Shown piece by piece: positions 18,584-28,020 of a stretch of 64,000 nt of DNA. Origin of the DNA: CAYTGM01 sp964437365 (GTDB lineage: Bacteria > Sumerlaeota > Sumerlaeia > SLMS01). The notes below the pieces were generated by a model that saw nothing but the letters and a program-made list of their open reading frames with translations, ran no database searches and had not been told where the DNA came from. Location: the NCBI GenBank assembly GCA_964437365.1, contig CAYTGM010000017.1:1-64000 (forward strand), read 5' to 3'. The position numbers and the translations under genes were made by a program. Each line of letters begins with the position of its first letter. The stretch's first letter is position 1.

Positions 18584-19248
18584 ACGAAACTGTTGAAACG
18601 GTTGGCGAGGATACTCTCGCTACTTTCACCTCAAGATAAATCATGAGGCCTACGGTAATGCCTCGCTGTGCTCGGATAAGATTGCGCTTCTGAGTATTTC
18701 TCTGCGTCTTTGCGTCGCTGCGGGAGATTCTATGTACTTCAAGAGTTTCGTCGAGGATTAGATGCATAGACATGATTCACAAGATGAACAAGATGGGAAG
18801 AACTCAATTGACGAAACCGTTGAAACGGTTACCTGGGATATTTCCACTATTTTGACCTCAGGATAAATCATGAGGCCTACGGTAATGCCTCGCTGTGCTC
18901 GGACGGGTTTGCGCTTCTGAGTCTTTCTCTGCGTCTCTGCGCCGCTGCGGGAGGCTCTATATACTTCCAGTGATTGGTAGAGAATCAGATACATAGACAT
19001 GATTCACATGATGAACAAGATGGGGAAAATCATTCAACGAAACCGTTGGGGCGGTTGCCTGGAACATTCCCACCATTTTCACCTCAAGATAATTCATGAG
19101 GCCTACGGTAATGCCTCGCTGTGCTCGGAGAGGTTTGCGCTTTTGAGTATTTCTCTGCATCTCTGCGCCGCTGCGGGAGGCTCTATATACTTCCAGTGAT
19201 TGGTAGAGAATCAGATACATAGACATGATTCAAATGATGAGAAAGATG
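18584..19248. repeat. Three tandem copies of a 226-bp unit
   Basis: Units begin at 18584, 18811 and 19037 (periods 227 and 226 bases). A core beginning CATGAGGCCTACGG at 18642, 18869 and 19095 is identical in all three and extends about 35 bases. Each core can fold into a GAGGC/GCCTC stem. Each unit starts with an inverted repeat around AACCGTTGAAACGGTT; copies 1 and 3 carry changes in it. Each copy also contains a CTCTGCGTCT-type stretch. Not CRISPR: units are far too long and contiguous. Confidence 0.85.
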
Positions 19249-19292
19249 ATTTGTATCATCCTTGGATTTGGAGTTTCACGACCTATGTCGTT

Positions 19293-19330
19293 CCACCTAA
19301 TCCGTGTTCATCCGAGTCTATCCGTGGTTT
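19293..19330. repeat. Short ATCCGTG-type interspersed repeat, copy 2
   Basis: Reads CCTAATCCGTGTTCATCC followed by GAGTCTATCCGTGGTTT. It is the counterpart of 18452-18487 on the same strand and flanks the other side of the tandem units. Confidence 0.5.
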
Positions 19331-19719
19331 ACCAGGAATTGAGATCCTTCCTGAGTGCCTCAACAACGATGACCACTAAGCTGGGGAGCGTTGCATCGTT
19401 ACCGCTTACGGAATGACGCATCTCCTCTGATTAATCTTGTTTCAACTTCGTTGTCAGATGCTTCCAACCTGCTTCCAAATGCATGTAGTAAGCAGGTGGC
19501 AAGCAGGTAGGAAGCAGCTATAACAGGTTTTTCGCAGTTAGGAGAAACTTGAAAATACTCTGAGAGAGATCAATATACACAGCGAAAGTCTGTTTTGGTG
19601 GGTGGATATTGATCCTTGGTGCTCTCAGGAATTGATGTGTATCGAAATGTCAACAGACCATAAGGCAAGGATGTAATCGGTTACTGTTTGATTCGAACGC
19701 TCACGTCATTGGACGGGTT

Positions 19720-20703
19720 TCATTCTCCGCTATTCCTCTGCATCTCGTCCAGGTTTCTTTGCAAGCCGTCCTCAAAACTGACACGAGGCTGGTAGCCAAA
19801 GGCTCTGGTGGCTTTCTCATGGTCAGAGATGAGACTGGAAACTTCAGCCGCTCGTTTCTCGACGTGCACGATTTCTGACGACGACTTCGTCAGCGATTTA
19901 ATAGCTCTGGCAATGTCGTTAACGGAAACCGTGTTTCCCGTCCCCAGGTTATAGACACCTCCATCTATTTCCTTGGCTATTCCTGCCTGCAACATTCCCT
20001 CGACCGTGTCGCTCACATAGGTCAAGTCGCGGTCCTGCTGGCCGTCACCGTAGATCGTGAGAGGTTCTCCTGCCAGTGCAAGCCGCAAGAATTTTGGTAT
20101 AACGTCATAGGTATGTCGAGGCCCGTAAGTATTGAATGGTCGCAAAACAACAACCGGGGTTCCATAGGTGCGGTGATAGCTCTGTGCCAGCATGTCTGCA
20201 GCAACCTTTGAGGCGGCGTAAGGAGATGTCGGTTTAAGCGGATGTTCTTCGTCTATCTTGTCCCGCTTTCGGCTCCCGTAGATTTCACTGGAGGAGATGA
20301 CAACAAGTCGTTTGAGTGAAGGAAGTTGCCTTGCGGCTTCGAGGATGTTCTGTGTTCCACCGGCATTCACCCGGAAGACTTCCTCGGGATGGTTGAAGGA
20401 ATAGTCGACATGAGCAATCGCTGCAAGGTGCAGGATAATTTCAGGGTTCGCTTCTTTGATGACGTTACGTATATCAGGCGAAGCAACATCAGCGCCTTGT
20501 AGCTTCATTCTTGAGGCAGTTGACATTTCGAGAGAGCGAAGCGACCAGCTTCCACACCCATTGAGTGTACTACCCCGTACGATTCCTGTTACGTTTGCTC
20601 TGCGCTCAACAAGAGCGTCGCAAAGATGCGATCCGATAAAGCCATCAGCCCCGGTAACAAGAACTGATCTTCCCTGGTAGTCGTTCATATTAACTTGAGC
20701 CAT
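19720..20703 (-). CDS. NAD-dependent epimerase/dehydratase (SDR family)
   Basis: Encodes 327 residues from ATG 20703 (MAQVNMNDYQGR). AAGGAG lies 13 bases upstream, and the start overlaps the previous gene by 14 bases; ATG 20688 is an alternative. The N-terminal NAD-binding motif is GADGFIG (18-24). The catalytic set is S138/S139 with Y162-AAS-K166. A substrate-side RPFNTYGPR and a C-terminal YNLGTG motif match extended SDR sugar-nucleotide enzymes such as UDP-glucose 4-epimerase, dTDP-glucose dehydratase or GDP-mannose dehydratase relatives. The exact substrate cannot be read. As the last gene of the operon with a GT/radical SAM fusion, it probably supplies the activated sugar used there. Confidence 0.85.
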   Translation of the reverse strand: MAQVNMNDYQGRSVLVTGADGFIGSHLCDALVERRANVTGIVRGSTLNGCGSWSLRSLEMSTASRMKLQGADVASPDIRNVIKEANPEIILHLAAIAHVDYSFNHPEEVFRVNAGGTQNILEAARQLPSLKRLVVISSSEIYGSRKRDKIDEEHPLKPTSPYAASKVAADMLAQSYHRTYGTPVVVLRPFNTYGPRHTYDVIPKFLRLALAGEPLTIYGDGQQDRDLTYVSDTVEGMLQAGIAKEIDGGVYNLGTGNTVSVNDIARAIKSLTKSSSEIVHVEKRAAEVSSLISDHEKATRAFGYQPRVSFEDGLQRNLDEMQRNSGE

Positions 20704-23017
20704 TGACTGAAGCAGGCTCCTTTTTCTGTAAGTAATGTGATTGGTTTTCCTTCGTAAAAAGGGATTGGATGCGTGGACAGCAAACCCCTCCGCTGGGAGA
20801 GTCGGTACAGAACTTAGAGGCTTTCGGCGTATTGACGTCGCGTCTGAATTCAGCAAAAAAATGATTATTCCAGATTTCTTCTACCGACTGATTGTGGACA
20901 TGACCCAGCCGGTAATCCGAGAAGCAGCAGGCAACGATATACCCGTCAGAATCGATGTTGAGTTGGGTCCAGGGGTAGCTGCACTTGTGATGGTCAGGAT
21001 AATAGTGAATGCCAGCGGTCTTCACCCACGGAATTTGACGTTTGCTGTTCTCCTCTGCGAGAGCCTTCAGGCTTTCACTCCGGAGTAAATGCGGATGAAG
21101 AAAGAGATAGACGTTATCTTCGTTGGCTCTCTCGTAGGCCTGGCAAAGAGAATCGATCACTTCATTGTCGGTTGGGTCGATGCACCAGTCATTCATTTCC
21201 GGTCGGTGCGGCGCCAGCGGCTGGACACGTACTTCTTTAATCTGCCAGTCTGAAGCTCGTGGGATGATTTCGTGCAACTCACGAAAGTTGTCTTTGTAGA
21301 GAGTCCATTGAATACGTGGGTAGAATTTCGGGTTCTGAACCTTCTGTGCGTGCGCGGCCATCTGCGACACTGCATTGAACACTGTTTCCTGACGCGAGCG
21401 TTTCCTGATTCTCTCAAAGGTTTCTTTTCTCGCTCCGTCTATAGAGACAGCAGGAGTACAACCAAGTTCAACAATACGATAGAGCGTACGGTCATCTGTG
21501 ATCGTGAAGCTGCTGTTAAAGCTGACCTGAGCATTCTGATAGGCTCCGACAACGTTTAGAATCTCATTGAACTTGGGGTGAAGCATTGGTTCTCCCATGC
21601 CTGACAACTCGATTCGTTTCGCGTTTCTATAGAATCGGTCAGGGATGCGATAAAACACGTCCAGGGGAAGATACGTTGCGGTGTTGCCAAGATAAGTACG
21701 ATAGCAGTGAAGGCAACGAACGTGACAGTCATTTGTCAGGTCGAAGCAGATTTCTGTGGGTGAGGAAAGTGTTGTCCCTAATCCTGATTCGAACTCATTC
21801 AGCGAATGCGCTATCGACGTTCTGGGTATGGATATACTCTCGTTCCGTTTACGGTTATCGTCAATCAGATCTTGTATATCATCTTTAATCGCTGCAACTT
21901 CACTTTTCCAGTTGAGCGACTTCAGGTGAGCATTCATATTAAAGATCAGGTGACCCTGCAAGTCTTTGTTTTCAATCAGGCGCCAGAGTGCATACTCTCG
22001 ATCCGTGTAAGGGTAATAGTGAGTGCCAGCTTCCATGTTGTGACCTCGAACCCCCATGGGACTCGCCAGGATCGGTAGACCACGTCGACCGTATTCCAGC
22101 GCTTTGAGGTCAGATCCGGGAAGCGCTTCGTGGACTACGTTGATGCCAATATCTGACGCTTCAAAGACGCTGTTCAGCTCTTCTCCAAATCTTTCATACA
22201 GCAATGTAACATTACCGCGAATCTCTCGGTTTCTATATAGCCAGCAGGCAGGCCCAACGATGAGGAACTGTACATTTGGGGCGGTAGGTGCAATGTTATC
22301 AAGAAGCCAATGTCCTGATCTGACATTCGGAGCATGGGCACTGCTCAGGTACAGGACCGTGGGAAGGATCGCTGGGATGCCAAGTTTTCTGCAGGCCTTC
22401 TCTTTGTTTCGTAAGCTCTTGGTGTGAAATATAGAAGATACACTGTTTCTGACGACCCTGTACTTCTCCTTCGGTAGAGAGTATGTATACTCGCAGTAAC
22501 TTGCATCCTGTTGAGTTGTGAAGAGGACAAGATCGGCTCGATCAAGAGCCTCCTTCTCAATTCGATGGAGTATAGTGCGTTCTTTTTCCGACTTTACTTC
22601 ACTCGACTTTACCAGGGCCTCAACATCATGCATATCCAGGATGATCGGTTTACGGGACTTTTTGATAAGTCTCATCAGGTAGGGCTGACTCAGCAGGATT
22701 GCATCATGGTTTCTGCTTTCTTCCAGAATCACTCTTCGGGCACCTCGGTCTTCAGAGAGTGCTTTCAGGAGATGGACTTCCGAAAGTCGTTTCGTAAGAC
22801 GTTGGCCATCCTCATGCTTGAGCGATATTTGCCGACAGCCTGGATAATAAGAGGTTGATGAAGATGAAGAGGGATGAATATGCGTATATCGAAAGGAGGG
22901 TAAACTTGAGTTCCCCTTCACCTGACGCAGTAATTCCCGAGCTATGGCGTGTACGCGTTGCTGACCTCCAAATTCCAGTGGATAGACAGGAAACGTACCG
23001 AGACTCAAAAGGCGCAT
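20690..23017 (-). CDS. Glycosyltransferase/radical SAM fusion protein
   Basis: Encodes 775 residues in one continuous frame. Residues 1-390 resemble a GT4-type (GT-B) glycosyltransferase: N-terminal LSLGTFPVYPLEFGGQQRV, and an acceptor/donor region with SDIGINVVHEALPGSDLKALEYG. Residues about 420-650 are a radical SAM domain with C431-x3-C435-x2-C438 for the 4Fe-4S cluster, followed by ELSGMGEPMLHPKF. The C-terminus has a SPASM-like cysteine set (C679, C697, C698, C737, C746, C747) for an auxiliary cluster. The start overlaps the upstream gene by one base and its end overlaps the epimerase start. The fusion suggests that a radical-modified peptide, sugar or lipid is also glycosylated by the same protein. 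No precursor peptide gene is seen nearby. Confidence 0.8.
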   Translation of the reverse strand: MRLLSLGTFPVYPLEFGGQQRVHAIARELLRQVKGNSSLPSFRYTHIHPSSSSSTSYYPGCRQISLKHEDGQRLTKRLSEVHLLKALSEDRGARRVILEESRNHDAILLSQPYLMRLIKKSRKPIILDMHDVEALVKSSEVKSEKERTILHRIEKEALDRADLVLFTTQQDASYCEYTYSLPKEKYRVVRNSVSSIFHTKSLRNKEKACRKLGIPAILPTVLYLSSAHAPNVRSGHWLLDNIAPTAPNVQFLIVGPACWLYRNREIRGNVTLLYERFGEELNSVFEASDIGINVVHEALPGSDLKALEYGRRGLPILASPMGVRGHNMEAGTHYYPYTDREYALWRLIENKDLQGHLIFNMNAHLKSLNWKSEVAAIKDDIQDLIDDNRKRNESISIPRTSIAHSLNEFESGLGTTLSSPTEICFDLTNDCHVRCLHCYRTYLGNTATYLPLDVFYRIPDRFYRNAKRIELSGMGEPMLHPKFNEILNVVGAYQNAQVSFNSSFTITDDRTLYRIVELGCTPAVSIDGARKETFERIRKRSRQETVFNAVSQMAAHAQKVQNPKFYPRIQWTLYKDNFRELHEIIPRASDWQIKEVRVQPLAPHRPEMNDWCIDPTDNEVIDSLCQAYERANEDNVYLFLHPHLLRSESLKALAEENSKRQIPWVKTAGIHYYPDHHKCSYPWTQLNIDSDGYIVACCFSDYRLGHVHNQSVEEIWNNHFFAEFRRDVNTPKASKFCTDSPSGGVCCPRIQSLFTKENQSHYLQKKEPASVNGSS

Positions 23018-24060
23018 CAGATGATATCTCCTTCTGTCTCCTTGAGTCTTTTATCGTTTAAATAAAAGACAATGTTCCAGGAACCGATCGCTCTTCGATT
23101 TGTGCTGATTCGCCATCCCACGTCATGCCGCAGAGTAGAGAGACGATGATTACAGGCTTTCACGGCAGATTTCTGACCGAAGAGATCTATCCCGGTATTC
23201 TTTAACCGGTTAACCAATCGTATATACTGTATTTGTGAATCTGTCCTGTAACAGGGAGTGTGATTGTTAACCCACTCGGGAAGTCCATCATTGAGATCTG
23301 CAACATGTGCCAAGTATTGAATGCCAGCGCGCAGGTGTTCTTCAAGCTCGACTTTCCCGGAATACCCGTTTTCAAGAAGGTAGAACAATCCTTCGAGAGC
23401 ATAACACATGGCGTGAGTATGACAGTCGCCTTGATTAGGTGAGGCCGGGAATGATCCATCGTCTCTTTGCATCGATGTTAACCACTCGAGCCAGGTTTCG
23501 ATCGTTTGGTCTCTTCCGCTCATGGCAAATGGGATGAGCAGTTTTCCGAGATAGCATCCACCAGCGGTGCTCCAATACATTCGGCGCTCTGGTGGGTCCC
23601 ACCTGTCTATCGAGCTGTCATACATGCTACGAGGTGCCTGACTATACGGATCCCAATGATACTCGATCCAGTCCAGTGCCGACTCTGCTGATCGAAGGTA
23701 TTTCGTTTCTTCCGTTATATCGTACAGATCCAATAGGGCTCGTGCGCATATTCCTGTATCAAATATATGACATTCGTGAAAACGGCTGTTTGAGACCGTA
23801 CGATGAGGTATTGAATGGGGAAAAGCCCCATTCTTTTGCTGACAGGATAGAAGAAAATCGCCGGTCTTGAAGGCCTTCTCTATCTCACCATACTGACATA
23901 AGAGTGAGAGAAAATAGGCTGTGATCTCCATATGAAGGTAGTCAAAGTTCTTACCGGACTTTGAATAGAAATAGCCGTAATGCTCGCAGCAAAGGAACTC
24001 TTCAATTCCATAGAGCTCGCTATTCTCTTCTCCCACTTGGCTCCGAATTTCAATAGACAC
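23017..24060 (-). CDS. Alpha/alpha-toroid protein, terpenoid cyclase or glycosidase-like
   Basis: Encodes 347 residues, starting with GTG 24060 just after GGGGAG. The sequence is a series of paired helices with repeated Gly/Asp turns and aromatic ends (SCQQKNGAFPHSI, DTGICARALLDLYD, SMQRDDGSFPAS, HTHAMCYALEGLFYLLENG). This is the pattern of (alpha/alpha)6-toroid proteins such as the prenyltransferase/terpene cyclase or six-hairpin glycosidase clans. QQKNGAF and QRDDGSF resemble QW-type turns. No catalytic DxDD is evident. No signal peptide is found, so it acts in the cytoplasm. The first gene of the operon, it may act on the glycan or isoprenoid substrate of the downstream GT/radical SAM fusion. 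Confidence 0.65.
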   Translation of the reverse strand: MSIEIRSQVGEENSELYGIEEFLCCEHYGYFYSKSGKNFDYLHMEITAYFLSLLCQYGEIEKAFKTGDFLLSCQQKNGAFPHSIPHRTVSNSRFHECHIFDTGICARALLDLYDITEETKYLRSAESALDWIEYHWDPYSQAPRSMYDSSIDRWDPPERRMYWSTAGGCYLGKLLIPFAMSGRDQTIETWLEWLTSMQRDDGSFPASPNQGDCHTHAMCYALEGLFYLLENGYSGKVELEEHLRAGIQYLAHVADLNDGLPEWVNNHTPCYRTDSQIQYIRLVNRLKNTGIDLFGQKSAVKACNHRLSTLRHDVGWRISTNRRAIGSWNIVFYLNDKRLKETEGDII

Positions 24061-24175
24061 AAAAACTCCCCGATTTTTATGAGATGAAAACTATAAGTTA
24101 CCATTATAAGATCAAAGTATAGATCGAATGTTTGCATCCCACAACAAGAAATAAAGCAATCCATAGATAAAAATC

Positions 24176-24207
24176 GACCCCGGGTCGCAAAGCGTTAACC
24201 CGGGGTC
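24176..24207 (-). terminator. Rho-independent terminator of the 24241-27792 gene
   Basis: A perfect 10-bp stem (GACCCCGGGT / ACCCGGGGTC) with a 12-base loop lies 33 bases after the stop. On the minus strand it is followed by GATTTTTATC. Confidence 0.8.
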
Positions 24208-24240
24208 TTACTCCCAACTCTGAACTCATTCAGAATCTGT

Positions 24241-27200
24241 TCAGCCGTCGCTGGAAGTTTCCAGGGGAACTAGATCCATGATGGGCAGCACATTGTTGAG
24301 TTTATTCTCAGGGTCATCCATTTCGATTTCTACCGTCTTTGGATGATGCCCTTTTACATTGACCGTGAGTGTGGCAGGTCCCTCTTTAAGATTTCCAAAT
24401 CGGATAAAGTTCATTTCAGGCACAATGAAGTCGCCGTCCTCGGTGAAGGCTCCACCTACAAAATCTGACATGTCTACTGTGTCTCCTGCGTCTATGGTTC
24501 GTGAGATTTCTCCGTCGTCACTGATCAGAGAGACACTTAGGATTTCAACTGGTGATTCGAAATCCTCAAGAAAGACCATTGCAAAGAATTGAATCGTATC
24601 CGAAAGTGTATACGTGACTTCCGGAAAGAGGTCGGGACCAACAGTTACATGATGCCAGATCTGATCTGGAGGGAACTCCGGGTTATTGTAGGCGAGGTAA
24701 TACTCGCCCTCCGGCAGAAAATGTATGCGTTCAAACTCACCAAATTCTGGAGGGACTGATGTAATTGCTGACATACCATCCATGCTTAATTCCTTATCTT
24801 TACTTGCAAAGATGATCATGTTGTCCTTCCCTGCAGCTGCTCTTTCAGAAGCGTTGAACTTGATATCAACAGGATAGAGCGCTGGGAGTGTGAGCTCCCC
24901 GAGGTTTGTTACCATCGAATCTTCAGCGATCGTATAGACTTCGGGAAGAAGTGTTGTAAAGATGGTTTTGGTTCCACTCTCGTTATTGTTACAGTTTATG
25001 GCAAGGCGGACATCTCCGGATAGTTCTGACTCAATGGTGACGTGTCCTTCACGTAATTCACAACCATCAGTCACGCCGTAAGTAATTTCATCAGCGGGCA
25101 TAAGCTTGAGATATAACCCCTGACGATTAAGGATCTCTTGACTAAGGTTACTTATATCCAGCGAAAGCTTGACGCGCTTCTTCTCGACCTTGGGGTCGAA
25201 GCTCAGCTCAATGTGTTTCCCGTCCTGAATATCAATGATCTCAGTGAATGATCGACTTTCACTGTGGTTGATGGATTCGCTGACTTTGACTCGGTATTTT
25301 CCTTCTTTCAGGTAATCCGCTTGAAAGTTCCCGAATCCATCCGCAGCGATATGCATTTGAAAGTCGTCGCGATCGATCGGATCAAACCAAATGCGACACT
25401 TACCCTCTGGTATATTCCCTTCGAACGCCAACTTGCCTGTGACGCTTGCAATGCCAAGTGGCTCATGAAGATCAAGAACTCGATTTTCGCCTTCTCCCAA
25501 TTCGAAATCAATACTATACCAGTCAGCTGTTATCCAATGCATCTTCCGTTCGACGGAGAATGTATATTTTCCGGCAGGAAGTGATTCCCATTCAAACCAC
25601 CCGTCTTCGCCTGCTTCAGCCTCATCGATCTCTGTCGAAAAGCCGTTAAAGGTCTCTCGTGAGGGGCTGAGGGATACCCCCATATCCCTGTAACCAGCCC
25701 CATCGAAGGAGAGAAACCCTCCCACCGTTCCTCCTTTTCGCAGAGCAACAACATAAGAGGCTTCACCCACTTTCCATTGCTCGCGATTTTCTGGCGTAAT
25801 CAGCATCCTGGCGTAACCTGGCGTCCAGATACCGATTGTACGCGGTAAATTGGGATCATCTTTGAATGTATAGATGCCTTGTTGATTCGCATCTCCCCAG
25901 GCCGTTTCCAAGGTTGAGGCAGGGTTGATTCGTGAAGGTTCCCAATCTCGATCAAGCTTCGACCATTCAATATGAAATCCATCCTGGTAAATCGTATTGA
26001 ACGCCTGCGCTCCTGGGATCGGGGTCGCCGTCTCAGCATCGATGATTTCGACAGACGTTTCGAGACCTTTCGTGAGTTTGATTTCTAAATCCTTGTGGTC
26101 GTCCACTGTAGAAGGAAAGACCCTGAAGTCTATGTAAGGCAAATATCCTTCTGCGCTGAACTTCAACCACCTTGCTTCTCCCTCACTCAGATTATCAAGA
26201 TAGATTTCACCTTCAGGATGTTCTACTTCTTGATTCGTGAAATTATTCAAAAAATCTATCGTGTAATTTGTAATGGGAGCTCCTGTCTCTGCATCTGTCA
26301 CATATCCAAAGATGTAGGCAGACGGTTTAAGAGTGAACCTCGCCATATCTACAGTATCTGCCTCGCCTTCCCATGTACTGTAACCCTTCAGTGAGGCCTT
26401 GAAGTTCAATATTTCTGAAGGAACATCAGGAAGTTTGAAGGATCCATCTTCACCTGTTGTGACTCCCTCTTCATGCCCAGGCAGTGGGTAGCCGAGGATT
26501 CGACCACGGGCATAGGGACGAATGGTGACTCCGGGTAGAGGATTCCCTTCCTCGTCTTGAACAAGCCCTTTCATCGTGATGGCCTTCTCGAGGGTGAGGT
26601 TGACGACGTTCGGCTTTTCCTTCGGTCCCGCGATAATTGTGTCTCTCCAGGTTGGCGCCCATCCTTGGCCGTATGCTGCAAGTCTCAGTGCCTGATCATT
26701 TTCAAACCCCAGGGTATATCGGCCATCAACATCCGTCTTTACTTCTTTGTTCATGTAGTGCCCGAACTGATGACCGAACCGAACGGTGACTCCCGGGATA
26801 GGGTTCTCCTGCTCGTCGGTAATAACGCCTGTGAGTCTATACGGCAAATCGGTGATACCTGATGGGTCGTTGGCGGCCTTCTGGGACTGCGCGGGTTCCG
26901 ACTGTTGAAGGCTGACAGGCATCGCGATGCTTTCTTCTTCAGGTATTGCATTTTCATTTTTCTTGAACGTCGATGAAGATGACTGGGATGTTTCTACGAT
27001 TGTTTGGTCCAATTCTTTTTCATTGATTGATTCATGATAATAGAGGGCTGCTGCTGTGATTCCAAGTACCGCTACTGTGAGGAGTGCCGTGACGCCTTTC
27101 GTTGAAAGAAGGAGTGAGGAAAGGGATATGGCGGAGGCTCCTGCCGTTGCAGAAGACCAGACAGCTGAAGCAGATAATGCTTTTTCAGGTTTCAAAAGGG

Positions 27201-27792
27201 TTGCTGCGGTGAGAAGGACCGACAGTGCTTTTGCAATGTCACTGATGCCTTCTCCTTTCAACTTCTCTTCGAGTATTGAGAGCGCTTTCTTCATCCTGCT
27301 GGTTAGAGTTGTTCGTGGGACCTCCAGAGTATCGGCAATTTCCTGATGCGAAAATCCGTGCAGGTAATGAAGCTGAACGGGAACACGGAGATCTTCCGGA
27401 AGCTCTTCCAACATGCGTTCCACCGTCAGGCGCAGTTGGTTCTCTGATCGAGGATCACTTTGATGGTTTATTGCGCTGCTGATATTCTCCATTGTTATCT
27501 CCCGATGGGCGTGTCGACTTTGGCGCTTTCGGAGAGCGTCGGCTTCGCGAGCTGCCGTGCGGCATATGTATGTTCGCGCTGGAATGGTCGAGTCATGTGC
27601 CTTCGTCTTCACTTCTCTGATCAGCCGGGAGTAGGTGGACTGACATGCATCATCCGCGTCGTCTGAGTTTTTCGTCAGGCGATAACAGATGGTGTAAACC
27701 AGGGGGAGCACCTCCTGGTACAATCGGGAAAATGTCTTCTCGCTGGGTTGCTTCAGAAAGCTTTCCCAGGAGTTCTCTAATTCAGTGCTCAT
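24241..27792 (-). CDS. Membrane-tethered ECF sigma factor with long extracytoplasmic region
   Basis: Encodes 1183 residues from ATG 27792, with a GAGGAA ribosome site. Residues 15-95 are sigma region 2 (DDADDACQSTYSRL) and 125-180 region 4 (HGFSHQEIADTLEVPRTTLT). A hydrophobic linker leads to a transmembrane helix at 233-252. The remaining 930 residues, predicted outside the cytoplasm, contain at least three carboxypeptidase-regulatory-like beta domains (about 318-385, 402-475, 483-) with GVTVRFG / DGRYTLGF patterns, then more beta-sandwich repeats. ECF factors with C-terminal extensions are known in Planctomycetota. The layout suggests an envelope signal gates the sigma domain without a separate anti-sigma protein, perhaps through proteolysis. 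It is divergent from a phytase-like lipoprotein gene. Confidence 0.85.
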   Translation of the reverse strand: MSTELENSWESFLKQPSEKTFSRLYQEVLPLVYTICYRLTKNSDDADDACQSTYSRLIREVKTKAHDSTIPARTYICRTAAREADALRKRQSRHAHREITMENISSAINHQSDPRSENQLRLTVERMLEELPEDLRVPVQLHYLHGFSHQEIADTLEVPRTTLTSRMKKALSILEEKLKGEGISDIAKALSVLLTAATLLKPEKALSASAVWSSATAGASAISLSSLLLSTKGVTALLTVAVLGITAAALYYHESINEKELDQTIVETSQSSSSTFKKNENAIPEEESIAMPVSLQQSEPAQSQKAANDPSGITDLPYRLTGVITDEQENPIPGVTVRFGHQFGHYMNKEVKTDVDGRYTLGFENDQALRLAAYGQGWAPTWRDTIIAGPKEKPNVVNLTLEKAITMKGLVQDEEGNPLPGVTIRPYARGRILGYPLPGHEEGVTTGEDGSFKLPDVPSEILNFKASLKGYSTWEGEADTVDMARFTLKPSAYIFGYVTDAETGAPITNYTIDFLNNFTNQEVEHPEGEIYLDNLSEGEARWLKFSAEGYLPYIDFRVFPSTVDDHKDLEIKLTKGLETSVEIIDAETATPIPGAQAFNTIYQDGFHIEWSKLDRDWEPSRINPASTLETAWGDANQQGIYTFKDDPNLPRTIGIWTPGYARMLITPENREQWKVGEASYVVALRKGGTVGGFLSFDGAGYRDMGVSLSPSRETFNGFSTEIDEAEAGEDGWFEWESLPAGKYTFSVERKMHWITADWYSIDFELGEGENRVLDLHEPLGIASVTGKLAFEGNIPEGKCRIWFDPIDRDDFQMHIAADGFGNFQADYLKEGKYRVKVSESINHSESRSFTEIIDIQDGKHIELSFDPKVEKKRVKLSLDISNLSQEILNRQGLYLKLMPADEITYGVTDGCELREGHVTIESELSGDVRLAINCNNNESGTKTIFTTLLPEVYTIAEDSMVTNLGELTLPALYPVDIKFNASERAAAGKDNMIIFASKDKELSMDGMSAITSVPPEFGEFERIHFLPEGEYYLAYNNPEFPPDQIWHHVTVGPDLFPEVTYTLSDTIQFFAMVFLEDFESPVEILSVSLISDDGEISRTIDAGDTVDMSDFVGGAFTEDGDFIVPEMNFIRFGNLKEGPATLTVNVKGHHPKTVEIEMDDPENKLNNVLPIMDLVPLETSSDG

Positions 27793-28020
27793 TTGTTTTC
27801 CTCGCCACAGATGGAATCATGAGAGGTCGCTATTCAGCAAGTCTCTCATGATTCTCTGGACGTGGATACTAACCTATGGACGACAAACAGGAGTTTTGTC
27901 CAAAAAAACTTCACTTTTTTGAGAATTATGTCACTTTTGTGACGTGTCAGAAGAGTTTGACGCAGCGCTTCAGCAACCTTTAAAATCCTTTTTTCTCTAA
28001 TCTTGTCTTTAGGAATAACC
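27793..28020. promoter_or_regulatory. Divergent promoter region
   Basis: About 230 bases between the tethered sigma gene (minus) and the phytase-like gene (plus). It is AT-rich with runs of A and T around 27900-27925 and must hold promoters for both. I see no distinctive sigma-54 or ECF -35 AAC motif that I can assign. Confidence 0.4.

Larger units (their letters stand above)
18297..19719. other. Repeat-rich intergenic region without genes
   Basis: About 1.4 kb between the ECF operon and the epimerase 3' end. It contains the presumed sigma-operon promoter region (18297-18451), two short repeats related to each other (18452-18487, 19293-19330), three 226-bp tandem units (18584-19248), and 390 bases with small inverted and direct repeats (around 19455-19520) but no coding potential. 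Open frames here on the minus strand are repeats of one another and overlap the tandem units. Confidence 0.75.

Noticed and set aside
18528..19226. Three similar 80-89 residue minus-strand open frames in the tandem units
   Set aside because: They repeat only because the DNA repeats, have no ribosome sites and overlap one another's units.
18584..19248. CRISPR-like array
   Set aside because: The repeats are about 226 bases with no short spacers, and no cas gene is nearby.
20690..23017. Possible sequencing fusion of two genes
   Set aside because: The frame is continuous with uniform codon use and clean overlaps at both ends, and the join falls in a linker.
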